Source: Chersky-299 sp963749535 (GTDB taxonomy: Bacteria; Actinomycetota; Thermoleophilia; RBG-16-64-13). Taken from it: a DNA stretch of 64,000 nucleotides. The notes under the pieces are model-generated. The model was not told where the DNA came from. It saw only the letters and a list, made by a program, of their open reading frames with translations, and searched no databases. Both the position numbers and the translations under genes were made by a program. The DNA lies in the NCBI GenBank assembly GCA_963749535.1, contig CAVVNF010000019.1:62001-126000 (forward strand), in the 5' to 3' direction. Shown here one piece after another: positions 31,907 to 42,177 of this stretch (its first letter is position 1; each line of letters opens with the position of its first letter).

Positions 31907-33173
31907 TCAGTCCGCGTTCTCGAGAGTATCCAGCACTTCGCCTCGTGGTACCCGTTCCTCTTCGCCGCGCCCGAGGTCGCGGACCGTGACGGTGCCGCCG
32001 CGCAGCTCCTCTTCCCCAATGATGAATGCGTACCGCGCACCACTCCTGCCCGCTTGCTTCATCTGTCCTTTGGGGCTTCGTTCCATGTAGTCGAGATCGA
32101 CCGCCAAGCCACGGCTTCGCGCCTCGTGAGCTAGCGAGAAGGCGGCCTCTCGAGAAGCGCTGTCCAGCGCTACGAGATACGCGGCCGGGGGCCTGGCGCT
32201 CGGCAGCTCCACCGACGAGCGCGACAAGGCCAGAAGGATACGCTCCACGCCCGTACCAAAACCTACCCCCGAAACCGCCGGGCCTCCTATGGATTCCACG
32301 AGATCGTCGTACCGGCCGCCGCCGCCCACTCCCGACTGCGCGCCCAAGAGTGAGCTCTGGAACTCGAAGGTGGTGCGGGTGTAGTAGTCCATCCCCCGAA
32401 CCAGTCTATGGTCATGGACAAAATCGATGCCCTGCACTTCGAGAAGGTGCTGGACCTGGGCGTGATGCTGCGAACACCCGAGACAAAGATGGTCGGAGAG
32501 TCTCGGGGCCCGATCGAGCAAACGCCTGCATTCCGGCACCTTGCAATCGAAGGTTCGAAGCGGGTTAAGCCGCGCCCGCTCCCGGCACTCCCCGCAGAGA
32601 CCGCTAGAGTGGGCGTCCAAGAACTCTCGAAGGGAGGCCGAGTACTGAGGTCGGCAGGCCTTGCAGCCCATCGAGTTGAGGCGCAGTTCCAATCCACCCA
32701 GCCCAAGCTCCCCGTAGACCGCGGCCAACACTCCGATCACTTCCGCGTCGATCCCCGGCGACTCCGAGCCGAATGCCTCCACCCCAAGTTGGTAGTGCTG
32801 CCGGAACCTGCCCGACTGCGGGCTCTCGTAGCGGAACATCGGGCTGTGGTAGTACAGCTTCACCGGCTGAGGAAGAGTATGCATGCCGTGCTCGACGAAA
32901 GCCCGAGCAACCGGGGCGGTGCCCTCAGGGCGCAACGTCATGCTGCGGCCGCCGAGATCCTCAAAGGTATACATCTCCTTGCGGACGATGTCGGTGGACT
33001 CTCCCACTCCCCGGCGTGAACAGGCGCGTCTCCTCGAACGTGGGAGTGTCTATTCGCTCGTACCCGTATCGGTGGAACACCTCTTCGGCGCGGGCGATGA
33101 CCCAGCGCCGTACCGGTTGGTCGGCCGGGAGGATGTCGTACGTGCCCTTAGGCGCAGAGATCGGCTCAGGCAT
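31907..33173 (-). CDS. hisS: Histidyl-tRNA synthetase, frameshifted
   Basis: The N-terminal frame has the family start SAPKGTYDILP and FHRYGYERIDTPTFEET. The main frame continues with GESTDIVRKEMYTFEDLGGR, LRPEGTAPVARA, FRYESPQSGRFRQHYQLG, the VRGMDYYTRTTFEFQ histidine A motif, and a C-terminal anticodon domain. The frame breaks near 33011-33014. Removing one base (a sense-strand C or G in CCGGGG) gives LFTRGVGESTDIV, a normal HisRS sequence, about 421 residues in all. The start overlaps the MBL gene end by 8 bp. The enzyme is essential, so the break is most likely a sequence error. Confidence 0.93.
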
Positions 33174-33805
33174 TCGTGTCGAGACCAGTCAGGAAAGGAT
33201 TGAACGCCAATTCTTCCCCCAGAGTCGTGGAATCCATGTGGCCTGGGTGCACAGCCGTGGTCGCAGGATATCGGGCGGCTAGTTTGGCTACGGATGCGAG
33301 GAGCGCATGAAAATCGCCGCCCGGGAAATCAGTGCGCCCCACTGAGCCGTGGAATAGCAGGTCGCCGCAAAACAGATCCCCGTCGACGTCGAATGTCACG
33401 TCTCCTGGCCCGTGACCGGGCGTCCCGATGACCTTGACCTGCAGTTGCCCTATCGCCAGCAGTGGATCCGTCGGCGACCACATTAACTGATTCGCCTTCG
33501 ACGCAGGCAATAGGCATACCCGTGGCATCGCAATCCTCAGCGCCCTGCAGCACCGCGGCTACCGCATTCGAGCAATACACCGGAGCGCCCGTTGCGGCGG
33601 CCAGACCGGCTGCACCTCCGACATGGTCGAAGTGGCCGTGCGTGACCAAGATGGCCTCAAGATTCAACTTCTCGCGCTCGATGAGGCGCGCCAGCCGTTC
33701 AGGCTCTCCCCCCGGGTCGATCGCGCCGGCACGACGCTCGGCGTCCCACACGAGATAGCAGTTCGCCTGCAGTGGGCCCACAGGTATGCAAAGCATGTTG
33801 GTCAT
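33166..33805 (-). CDS. MBL-fold hydrolase (glyoxalase II-like), frameshifted
   Basis: About 212 residues from the ATG at 33805. The first frame has CIPVGPLQANCYLVWD and the metal motif THGHFDHVGG. The second has VIGTPGHGPGDVTF, FCGDLLFHGSVGRTDFPGG and VHPGHMDSTTLGEE. These are the marks of small glyoxalase II-like hydrolases (YcbL/GloB2 type). They bind two metal ions and may cleave hydroxyacyl-glutathione or related thioesters; in an actinobacterium the substrate is uncertain. The frame breaks at about 33467-33476. Removing one G of GG gives VADDPLLAIG. It stands between rel and hisS, as in many genomes. Confidence 0.88.
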
Positions 33806-33911
33806 TCTGCCGACCCTACCTCTCTTATGGACGACGGGAGGTGTGTCACGCCCAAGGTCTACACCGGCCTGCAATTCTACCAGAGCCCCAACCGGGGCCG
33901 GAATCCACTCT

Positions 33912-36177
33912 CTATCGCGGCGTGACCCGATACGCGTCGTAGACGGTGTCGATGCGCCTGACCCGTTGCAGCACGGTCTCCAGGAACTCGACATCGGGGA
34001 CATCGAACACGAAGCGATCCTTGACCATGTTGTTTCGCGCCGTATGGATCTGCGCCGCCATGATGCTCACGCCACTCTCGCTAAGCGTGCGGGAGATGTC
34101 TTCGAGAAGCCGATTCCGGTCGTAGGCTTCCACCTGTATCTCCACCCTGAGCGGGCCTTTCGCGTGCGTGTCCCAGTCGACCGTGGTGAAGCGCTCCGGA
34201 TTCTTCTCGAGCGCTCTCACATTCGGGCAATCGCGGCGGTGCACCGTGATCCCCCGGCCGAGGGAAATGTACCCCACGACGTCGTCTCCTGGGACGGGAC
34301 GGCAGCACTGAGGGATGCGTATGGCGACATCCTCCATCCCGCTCACGTGGATCCCGAGCTGGTTCGAGGAAGGCGCGCTCCTGGTCTCCTTGGGCGGCGC
34401 AGAGGTCGGCACAGCAAGGGCGGCGCCGGCTCCTTCTCCGCTTTTGTTGAGACTCTGGATCACACGAGTCACCACGTGCTGTGGACTGATCTTGCTGGAA
34501 CCCACGGCGATGAAGAATTCCTCGCGCTTCTGGTGGCCGGACTCCTTCATGATCTCGGCCAGCAAGTCGGACCCGATCAGCTTCTGAGCCGGCAATCCCT
34601 GCTTCCTGAAGGCTTCGAGCAGGGCTTCGCGGCCCAGATGTTCCGCGTCCTCGCGCCGCTCCCGTTTGAACCATTGCCGGATCTTGTTGCGAGCGCCGGA
34701 GCTCTCGACGAACTGCAGCCAGTCACGAGAAGGCCCCTGCGCCGTCTTCGAGGTGAGGATCTCAACGATGTCCCCGGACTGCAGATGATAGGTAAGCGGG
34801 ACGATGCGCCCGTCCACTTTCGCGCCGACGCACCGGTGTCCCACGTCCGTGTGGATCGCGTAGGCAAAATCGACGGGAGTGGACCCGGCCGGCAGGCTCT
34901 TCACTTCGCCTTTGGGGGTGAACACATAGACTTCTTCATGGAAGAGGTCTACCCGCAAGGACTCCATGAACTCGCCGGCGTCTTTCGTCTCAGATTGCCA
35001 GTCCATGATCTGTCGCAGCCACTGGAGCTTCTCGAGTCTGCGCCTCCGCCCGTTGCCCGCCGCGCCCCTTCTCCTTGTACATCCAGTGGGCGGCGATGCC
35101 GTATTGGGCGGTCTCGTGCATCTCGTAGGTGCGGATCTGGATCTCCAGAGGCTTACCCTGGGGCCCGATGACCGTCGTATGCAGCGACTGGTACATATTG
35201 AACTTGGGCATGGCGATGTAGTCTTTGAATCGGCCCGGCAGAGGCTTCCACAGGGAGTGGATGATCCCCAGAGTCGCGTAGCAGTCCTTCACCGACGACA
35301 CGAGCACCCGCAGAGCGGTGAGGTCGTAGATCTCGTTGAACTCCTTGCCTTTGCGACTCATCTTGTCGTAGATCGAATAGAAGTGCTTTGCCCGGCCGGA
35401 AATCTCCCCCTCGATGCCTACCGCGGCAAGTTCCTTGCCTAGGATCGCCCGCGCCTCCTCCATGTCGCGCTCCCGATCCGCGCGCCGCTGGGACACCATG
35501 CGTTGGACCTCGGCGTACTTCCGTGGGTGAAGGGTGGAGAAGGCCAGATCTTCCAGCTCCCACCTGACCGATTCGATGCCCAGCCTGTGCGCGAGAGGCG
35601 CGTAGACCTCCAGTGTCTCTCTCGCCTTGACGATCTGCTTATCTTTGCCGAGGTAGCCAAGAGTGCGCATATTATGCAGGCGATCTGCCAACTTTATGAG
35701 GATCACGCGGATGTCTTTGGCCATCGCGATGATCATCTTCCGGATGTTCTCCGCTTGTTCTTCCTCAGTGGTCCGGAAGGCCAGCTGGGACAGCTTTGTG
35801 ACCCCATCCACCAACAGGGCCACTTCGTCGCCGAACTCGGCGCGAACCGCCTCTATGGACATCCCCGTGTCCTCCACCACGTCGTGAAGAAGGGCGGCCG
35901 CTATCGTTGCCGAGTCGAGCCGCAGATCGGCACAGATGCCGGCCGTTCCCACGGGATGGTTTATGTAGGCCTCGCCGCTGGCTCGGCGCTGCTCTCGATG
36001 CTGGGCTACAGCCAGGTCAAAAGCCCTGGTGACCAGCTCTCGGTCGAAGGCGGCGTTGTACTTCGCGATCTTCCTGACGAGCTCGTCCAACAGATCGCGG
36101 TGGTCGTCGGCCTCGAACTCCGCCGCGTTCGGAACATCACGAGCCCTAGGATCCTGCGATGGATCTGGTGTCGTCAC
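33912..36177 (-). CDS. relA: Bifunctional (p)ppGpp synthetase/hydrolase Rel, frameshifted
   Basis: About 755 residues. The HD hydrolase part is intact (AALLHDVVEDTG, KLADRLHNMRTL), so hydrolysis is expected. The synthetase part shows AKHFYSIYDKMSRKG, YDLTALRVLV and RFKDYIAMPKFNMYQSLHTTVIG. After the frame break come the TGS domain (VYVFTPKGEVKSLPAG), a zinc-finger/CC region with CCRPVPGD, and an ACT domain. The break is at about 35040-35060; dropping one base gives RLEKLQWLRQIMDWQ. The GTG at 36177 overlaps the recJ stop (GTGA) and is preferred to the upstream TTG. It controls the stringent response. Confidence 0.94.
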
Positions 36178-38765
36178 AGTATCTGGCAAAGCCTGACGCT
36201 TTCTTCGAAATCAGCCTCGGCAGCAGCGTAGGCAGGTACGTCTTTCGCCTCTATTCTAGCCTGCTTGGACTGGGGTTGTGCGCCCAGGCCGATCCACGCC
36301 AAGACATACTCCGCCCGGGCCAGATCCTCTGGACCAAGGGCCACACCGCTTTCCACCGTGGCCAGCCGAGCCGCCTCCACCATCCGCTCCCGTCCATAGA
36401 GACCGGCTTCGGCGGCGCGATACATGCAGACCATTGCGAACCGAGGGTGAACAACGTAACGCAGCAGGGCTGCGGTGGTGCGTCTCTCCTCTTCCCCATA
36501 CGCCATGTGAAGCGTGGCTCCGCTTTCACGAAGCGCTTCCAGCGTCTCCACATGCTGCCGGCGGTACGGCGGATCGGCGACGACAACATGCCTCGACGCC
36601 CTGGTCGAGTACAACAACGGTGATAGCGCATCCCACTCGGCCACGAGCACGCGTTCTCCGCCCAGGGCTCCCTCTCGTCCGAGGCCACATCCACGCCCCA
36701 CACAGGCAAGAGGCAGGTGGACGAGTCCGTCCATCGGAAGGCCAGCCTGCATTCGCTCGAGAAGATGGGGAACCGAGCACGTGGCGATGGTGACCGGTTC
36801 GCCGGTGGAAAGAACTTGTGCGATCAGGGAAAGACTCCCTTTCTGTCCTCCTTCGTTGCTCGGCGGCGACCCCCAGTCGAATGCTTTCGCCGGCCCGCGC
36901 TTCCCCTTTTCCGACACGTCTCGCGTCCGTGCGGAAGCTTCCGTGAAGTCCAGCGAGTCTGGCAGGGCAGGCAGCCCCCACCAGCGACAGTCTGGCCCGC
37001 AACGCCGTTCGCAGAAACCCCCGATCTGAGGCCTGCCTATCTTCTCCAGCTGGAGCTGGGGCCGGATCGTCCCTTGCCACTGGTCGACCTGCAACTGGAC
37101 CCCGAGGACCAGCCCGTCGCCATCGCCCTGCAGGGCAGCTGCCTGATCGGCCATACCGAACCCGATCGCACGCGCCTTCACTCCATCGACTTCAACACTG
37201 CACCGTAGATGCGCACCGGTTCGCGTGCTCTCGGGATTCCGGATGCTGGCCCCGACCACGAGAAGCCGAGGCCGCGGGTTCCCGCTGCCAAAAGGCCCCA
37301 GAGCGGCCAACGCCAGAGCCGTGTCTGCGTTCATGTCCTCGCCGGGCATCACAGCATCCGCCCTGTAGGTGGGGGCAAGACCGGTGAGTCCGAGACTATC
37401 AGCCGCATGAGCGACGAGTGCCGACGCGAAGGCGGGTATCTCCAGCTCGGGCAAAGTGAGCCCTACCGCCTGTTCGTGTCCGCCGTAAATGGTGAGATGC
37501 TGGGCACAAGCGTTCAAGCCGGCCATCAGGTCGTAGCCGGGCACGCTCCTGCCAGAACCTTTGGCGACTCCCTCCCGGACCCCGAGCAGTACTGTGGGCC
37601 GGTTGTAACGCTCGACCAGGCGCGAGGCGACGATCCCCACTACGCCTTCATGCCACCCCTCGCCGGCCAGAACCAAGGCCAGCGGCAACTCAGACATGGC
37701 CTCGACCCTCGCGACTGCCTCCTCGACCATCTGCCGTTCCACTTCTTGACGTTCTCCATTGAGCTTGTGCAGGTCGGCGGCGATGGCCGCCGCCTCTTGC
37801 TCGTCCGCTGTGAGAAGAAGCCGCAAGGGCGGTGACGGGTCTTTCAATCGCCCCGCGGCGTTCAGGCGAGGGGCAAGCCGGAAGGCCACCGCGGAGGAGT
37901 CCGTTCGCCCGGTGCAGTCTGAGATCTGCGCCAAGGCCCTCAGTCCCATCCGGGCTCCTATCGAGACCAGTTTGAGTCCTTCCTTGACGTAATAACGGTT
38001 CTCTCCCCGCAGGGGCGCCAGATCTGCGATCGTTCCTACCGCCACCAAATCGAGGAAACGCCGCAGTCTTTCCGGCACCTCCGTCTCGCTTCCTCCGTCC
38101 CGGCGAACGTGCAGACCGTGAAGCACCTTCAAGGCGAGGCCGACACCACAGAGATCCTCGTTGGGGTAATCGCCCACCGCAGGATGGATGACCACGCAAG
38201 CTGGGAGTTCCGGACCAGGCCGGTGATGGTCTATCACCATCACGTCGAGCCCTCTCTCCCGAGCAAGGGCGACTTCGGCCGGGTAGTTGACGCCGCAGTC
38301 GACGGTGACGAGAAGACCGGGACCACCGTTGGAGATGGTCTCCACCGCTTCCCGAGATAGCCCGTAGCCTTCCTTGAACCGGCTGGGCAAGTACCATTCC
38401 GCATCCAGCCCGTATTCCGCTAGGCCCTCCACCATCAGGGCTGTGGCCGTTATGCCGTCCGCATCATAGTCTCCATGAACGATAACTCTGTGCCCGCCGA
38501 CGATCGCCGCCTCGATCCGTTCCACGGCTTGCTGCATGTCACCGAACAGAAATGGGCTAGGGACGCTCTCGTCAACCTCGAGGAAGGCCCTGGCGGCTTC
38601 CTCGTTGTCGAACCCGCGGCCAGCAAGGACCATCGCCGCCACAAACGGGATGCCCAAGGCACTCGATAGCTTCTTAGCAGCGTCCCAAGAGAAGGGTCGA
38701 ACCCTCCAAGAAATATGATCGAGACCAGACAGTAGGTTCTCCTCGCGCGAGTTCGCCGATGGCAT
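36174..38765 (-). CDS. recJ: Single-stranded-DNA-specific exonuclease RecJ
   Basis: 863 residues. The DHH domain shows HGDYDADGITATAL, VTVDCGVN and VIDHHRPG; the DHHA1 domain shows GRSVPGYDLMAGL and YGGHEQAVGL. An OB region follows to about residue 570. The last 290 residues or so form an extension with several Cys (CERRCGPDCRWW) and a Rossmann-like part (VVVADPPYRRQH), reminiscent of the extended RecJ of Firmicutes but of unknown job. RecJ degrades ssDNA 5'-3' in recombination and repair. The TGA overlaps the rel GTG. Confidence 0.93.
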   Translation of the reverse strand: MPSANSREENLLSGLDHISWRVRPFSWDAAKKLSSALGIPFVAAMVLAGRGFDNEEAARAFLEVDESVPSPFLFGDMQQAVERIEAAIVGGHRVIVHGDYDADGITATALMVEGLAEYGLDAEWYLPSRFKEGYGLSREAVETISNGGPGLLVTVDCGVNYPAEVALARERGLDVMVIDHHRPGPELPACVVIHPAVGDYPNEDLCGVGLALKVLHGLHVRRDGGSETEVPERLRRFLDLVAVGTIADLAPLRGENRYYVKEGLKLVSIGARMGLRALAQISDCTGRTDSSAVAFRLAPRLNAAGRLKDPSPPLRLLLTADEQEAAAIAADLHKLNGERQEVERQMVEEAVARVEAMSELPLALVLAGEGWHEGVVGIVASRLVERYNRPTVLLGVREGVAKGSGRSVPGYDLMAGLNACAQHLTIYGGHEQAVGLTLPELEIPAFASALVAHAADSLGLTGLAPTYRADAVMPGEDMNADTALALAALGPFGSGNPRPRLLVVGASIRNPESTRTGAHLRCSVEVDGVKARAIGFGMADQAAALQGDGDGLVLGVQLQVDQWQGTIRPQLQLEKIGRPQIGGFCERRCGPDCRWWGLPALPDSLDFTEASARTRDVSEKGKRGPAKAFDWGSPPSNEGGQKGSLSLIAQVLSTGEPVTIATCSVPHLLERMQAGLPMDGLVHLPLACVGRGCGLGREGALGGERVLVAEWDALSPLLYSTRASRHVVVADPPYRRQHVETLEALRESGATLHMAYGEEERRTTAALLRYVVHPRFAMVCMYRAAEAGLYGRERMVEAARLATVESGVALGPEDLARAEYVLAWIGLGAQPQSKQARIEAKDVPAYAAAEADFEESVRLCQIL

Positions 38766-38880
38766 CGCCCCGGATACCGTTCAGCCGGATGTGTCACTGA
38801 CACTATAGCGGCCCGGGCGGACACGAGACCCACCCGTCGGCTGCCAAGGGCCGCCGGCAATGAGACTCAGCAAGAAAGCC

Positions 38881-40560
38881 TCATAGTCGGCCGGAACGGA
38901 TGATGGCGTAGATAAGCCATGCCCCGAAGAAAAGTGCGCCGACAAAACCAGGGAGACCCCACACCGAAAGTCCCGCGACATGCGGCCCGCCTTTGATCAA
39001 GATCGCCACTGCGGTGCTGGTGGCCCCCAGGGCGATGCTCACCAACGCCACCACCAGGCGGTTGGTGATGACATCAAGCCGATGCATCACATTCTCAAGG
39101 CCCGTATGGCGATACTTGATTTCGAGTTCCCCGGACCTCATCTCTTCGAGTAGGTGATGGACCTGCCGCGGAAACTCGTGCAGAATCTCCGTGAATTCCG
39201 CGGCGCCCCGCCGCGCTCGATCCTGCATCACACGAGGATCGTAGCGACGCCGCTGCACGTCGCCCGTATATCCCCTAGCTATCTCGAACATGTTGAGATC
39301 GGGATAGAGTTGGGTCACGACGCCTTCAAGCGTGAGCAAGGTCTTGTCGAGCAGAAGGAAGCGACTGGGAAGACGCAGTCGAAGCGAGTAGATCAAGTCG
39401 AAGACCTGGTGTAGAACCGTCGAGAAATCGACTGAGGCCAAAGACATCCCGAAATAGCGGCTGAACCCTTCCTCGATGGACTGCGTCACGGTCTCGTCCG
39501 CCGACGGCAGCCAGTGGACCCCCAGCCTCTTGAGGGAGCGCTTGATGCCCGGTATGTCTGAGTGCATGACGTAGAGGAAAAGCCGAGCGCCCTCCTCGAG
39601 GTCATCCGCGCTCAGGAAGCCCGCCATCCCGAAATCCAGGAGTCCGATCTTCCCGTCACCCAGGTACACGACGTTCGCAGGGTGAGGATCGGCGTGGAAG
39701 AAGCCATCTTCCATGATCTGCTTGAACCAGCAAGACGCCATGGTTTCAGCCAGCCGCCGGCGTTCCTCCAGCGGGAACTCCGATTCCAGGATCGAGTTGA
39801 GCGTCGGCCCCTCAAGGCGCTCTAGCGTAAGGACGCGAGTGCTCGTGTAGCGCCAGTACACTCGCGGGATCTGTACTGCCTCTTGAGTCCTGAAATTGGC
39901 GAGGAAGCGATCTGCGTTGCGTGCCTCCAAGATGTAGTCGAGCTCCCGGTTGATCGAGCGCGCGAACTCGCGGACTACGCTCAGCGGCGAGAAGCCGAAC
40001 TCGATCCGCCCCTCGACAAGCTCAGCGACTTGGAGTAGGAGATCCAGATCCTTGCGGATCTGCCTAGACGCGCCGAGGCGCTGAACCTTCACCACGACCT
40101 TGCCGCCCCCAGGTAGGACGGCCGCATGCACTTGACCGATCGACGCTGCGGCCAGCGGCTCAGGGTCAAAACTTTCGAAAGCCCGTTCCAGAGTAAGACC
40201 GAGGTCCTCCTGGATGACCTGCTTCACGACGTCGAACGGGAAAGGCGACACCCTATCCTGCAGCTTGACCAATTCCTGGACGATGTCAGACGGGATGATG
40301 TCCGGTCTCGTGCTGAGTAACTGGCCGAACTTGACGAAAGTCGGGCCCAGCTCGTCTAGCATCTCCCGGAGGTGTCGGCCAAGCTGAGCCGGGGGCGTCT
40401 GCGCTCTGCGCCGCCGGACGCGCATGACTCCGAATAGCCTGTGGCGCTCGAAGAAGTATCCGAAGCCGTGCCTGATGGCTACCTCGGAGATCTCGCGTAT
40501 CCGCTCAAGGTTGCGGATGCGCGTGATCACGCTGGGATGTCGAATTGGAGAAACGGCCAA
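38881..40560 (-). CDS. ABC1/UbiB family atypical kinase
   Basis: About 559 residues. The start is uncertain: TTG at 40575 or 40560, or GTG at 40530. The UbiB signature is clear: the KxGQ motif (ELGPTFVKFGQLLSTRPD), AAASIGQVHAAVL (the A-rich loop), KVQRL, the FHADPHPANVVYL catalytic loop and LLDFGMAG. Two hydrophobic segments at the C-terminus anchor it in the membrane. The family acts in quinone or isoprenoid lipid metabolism, with ATPase rather than protein kinase activity shown for some members. A phasin-like gene precedes it by about 90 bp. Confidence 0.9.
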   Translation of the reverse strand: MAVSPIRHPSVITRIRNLERIREISEVAIRHGFGYFFERHRLFGVMRVRRRRAQTPPAQLGRHLREMLDELGPTFVKFGQLLSTRPDIIPSDIVQELVKLQDRVSPFPFDVVKQVIQEDLGLTLERAFESFDPEPLAAASIGQVHAAVLPGGGKVVVKVQRLGASRQIRKDLDLLLQVAELVEGRIEFGFSPLSVVREFARSINRELDYILEARNADRFLANFRTQEAVQIPRVYWRYTSTRVLTLERLEGPTLNSILESEFPLEERRRLAETMASCWFKQIMEDGFFHADPHPANVVYLGDGKIGLLDFGMAGFLSADDLEEGARLFLYVMHSDIPGIKRSLKRLGVHWLPSADETVTQSIEEGFSRYFGMSLASVDFSTVLHQVFDLIYSLRLRLPSRFLLLDKTLLTLEGVVTQLYPDLNMFEIARGYTGDVQRRRYDPRVMQDRARRGAAEFTEILHEFPRQVHHLLEEMRSGELEIKYRHTGLENVMHRLDVITNRLVVALVSIALGATSTAVAILIKGGPHVAGLSVWGLPGFVGALFFGAWLIYAIIRSGRL

Positions 40561-40665
40561 GCAGACCCCCCACAATCCAGCGCGTCGAGAGCGGACCTCT
40601 ACCGGCGAGTCTTACCGGCACCCTCCGCGACCGAAATCACAGGAAGACACCCGCCCGCAGTAGGC

Positions 40666-41058
40666 CTAGACCGTCGTCTGATCCTTGTCCGCGGCCGCCT
40701 CGAGCAATTGCACGCGGTGCTCCAGCTGTCGGATGCGGAATTCGACGTCTTCTGCCTCACGCTTCGTGACAAGTCCGAGGTTTCGGTACGTCCCCTGCAT
40801 GGACGAATCGGCCTTCTGCAGCGCGCTGCGGGCCTCGTCGCGACTGCGAGCCACCAGTTTCTCGACCATGTCCTTGCCTTCTTCACCGGAAAGCTGGCCA
40901 CGGCGCACAAGCTCATCAGCCATCGACTGGATTCGATCTTTTGTCAGGGCCGCGGCGCCCATGCCGACAAGGAACGCCCGCTCGATCAAATCGCGAACGC
41001 CCTGGCTGCTGCCGGGTACGGGATCAGTGGTGCTTTGCTCGGTTGAGTCTTCCGTCAC
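40666..41058 (-). CDS. Phasin-like coiled-coil protein
   Basis: 130 residues from a GTG with a strong GAGGAGGG site. The central part (VRDLIERAFLVGMGAAALTKDRI, LVRRGQLSGEEGKDMVEKLV) resembles polyhydroxyalkanoate synthesis regulator phasin/PhaF-type helices. A C-terminal coiled coil (EDVEFRIRQLEHRVQLLE) follows. Such genes often accompany UbiB-like kinases in bacteria that have no PHA genes, so granule binding should not be assumed. No membrane segment is obvious. It sits between secF and the kinase gene. Confidence 0.75.
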   Translation of the reverse strand: MTEDSTEQSTTDPVPGSSQGVRDLIERAFLVGMGAAALTKDRIQSMADELVRRGQLSGEEGKDMVEKLVARSRDEARSALQKADSSMQGTYRNLGLVTKREAEDVEFRIRQLEHRVQLLEAAADKDQTTV

Positions 41059-41070
41059 AGCGCCCTCCTC

Positions 41071-42177
41071 TCAACGAGATGTCCGCTTAGGGCCTTTCCC
41101 CGGTGGTCGCTTGGAGGACTTACCTTTCTTCGGCACGGCTGAAACCCTTGGCTGTGGGCCCTTTGCCGGTACAGTCTTCGGGCTCTTGCCCCGTGCGCTC
41201 GAATCGATGCCACCCGAAGTCCCTACCTCCGGCGCGCTCGACATTGCGCTTGCGGTCAACAGGACCCCGCCTCCACCGGCAGCGGCGGCAATCAGACGCT
41301 TACGGTAGCGCGGCTCTCTCTCTTTCCAAATGGTGAGCAGAGGCGACGCCACGAAGAACGACGAGTACGCTCCAGAGGCCGTCCCTATGGTAAGTGCGAA
41401 AGCGAAGTCTTTGAGCGTCGGCCCACCGAATATCAAGATCGCGACCAACGGAAGCAACAGGGCGATGGCCGTGTTGATGGACCGGACCATCGTTTGGCGG
41501 ATCGAAAGATCCACCATGTCTCCATACGTCTCTTTCTTCATGGTGTTCGTGTTCTCGCGGATCCGGTCGAACACGATGATGGTGTCGTGCACCGAGAAGC
41601 CTAAGATCGTAAGGATCGCAGCGACGGTCGAGGTAGTCACCAGCTTTCCAGTCGCGGCATACAAGCCTAGAGTAAGTCCCACGTCGTGGATGAGAGCCAC
41701 GATCGCCGGTATCGCGAACTTAAACTCGAACCGGAACGATAGATAGCCGATGATGGCCACAACAGCGATCGCGATGGCGATGAAAGCCCGGTTGGTAGTG
41801 GCGCGGCCGAAGCTCGGTCCTACTACGTCCAGGCCTTGAGCGCCTTCCTTGGCCCCGTATTTCGCATCGAGTTGCGAAACCACCGACGTGGCCTGAGTCT
41901 GGGTCATTTCCTTGGCAGTGATCAGATACGAGGTCGTTCCGCTGGGTCCGTTGACCGTTTGGACGACCGGGTCCTTGATACCTATGCCCGAGACGATGGA
42001 CCGGACGTCGTTCACGCTGGCGGCCTTGGTCAGAGCGACCTCGACGCGGGTACCGCCTTTGAACTCGATGCCGAACTGAAGCCCAACGACGAACACCGCG
42101 ATGATCGCGAAAATGGTCACTGCGCTCAGCGATCCCAGGAACCACCATTTGTAGCGCATGAAATGGAAGATCCTCAT
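41071..42177 (-). CDS. secF: Protein translocase subunit SecF
   Basis: 368 residues. A first membrane helix (WWFLGSLSAVTIFAIIAVFVVGL) is followed by FGIEFKGGTRVEV, a periplasmic-type domain, and five more helices with RFEFKFAIPAIVALIHDVGLT and SVHDTIIVFDRIREN. SecDF uses the proton gradient to help proteins leave the Sec channel. The last 65 residues or so are a long, strongly basic Lys/Pro/Arg/Gly tail (KKGKSSKRPPGKGPKRTSR), unusual for SecF. Its start overlaps the end of secD, in the operon yajC-secD-secF. Confidence 0.96.
   Translation of the reverse strand: MRIFHFMRYKWWFLGSLSAVTIFAIIAVFVVGLQFGIEFKGGTRVEVALTKAASVNDVRSIVSGIGIKDPVVQTVNGPSGTTSYLITAKEMTQTQATSVVSQLDAKYGAKEGAQGLDVVGPSFGRATTNRAFIAIAIAVVAIIGYLSFRFEFKFAIPAIVALIHDVGLTLGLYAATGKLVTTSTVAAILTILGFSVHDTIIVFDRIRENTNTMKKETYGDMVDLSIRQTMVRSINTAIALLLPLVAILIFGGPTLKDFAFALTIGTASGAYSSFFVASPLLTIWKEREPRYRKRLIAAAAGGGGVLLTASAMSSAPEVGTSGGIDSSARGKSPKTVPAKGPQPRVSAVPKKGKSSKRPPGKGPKRTSR

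Noticed and set aside
22928..33200. T-box leaders of alaS, aspS and hisS
   Set aside because: The upstream gaps are too short (63 bp before alaS; the other two overlap or nearly touch the genes before them) and hold no specifier hairpin or terminator.
33786..35171. 461-codon open frame on the plus strand
   Set aside because: Antisense to rel. The rel protein is convincing in its own frames, including across the break.
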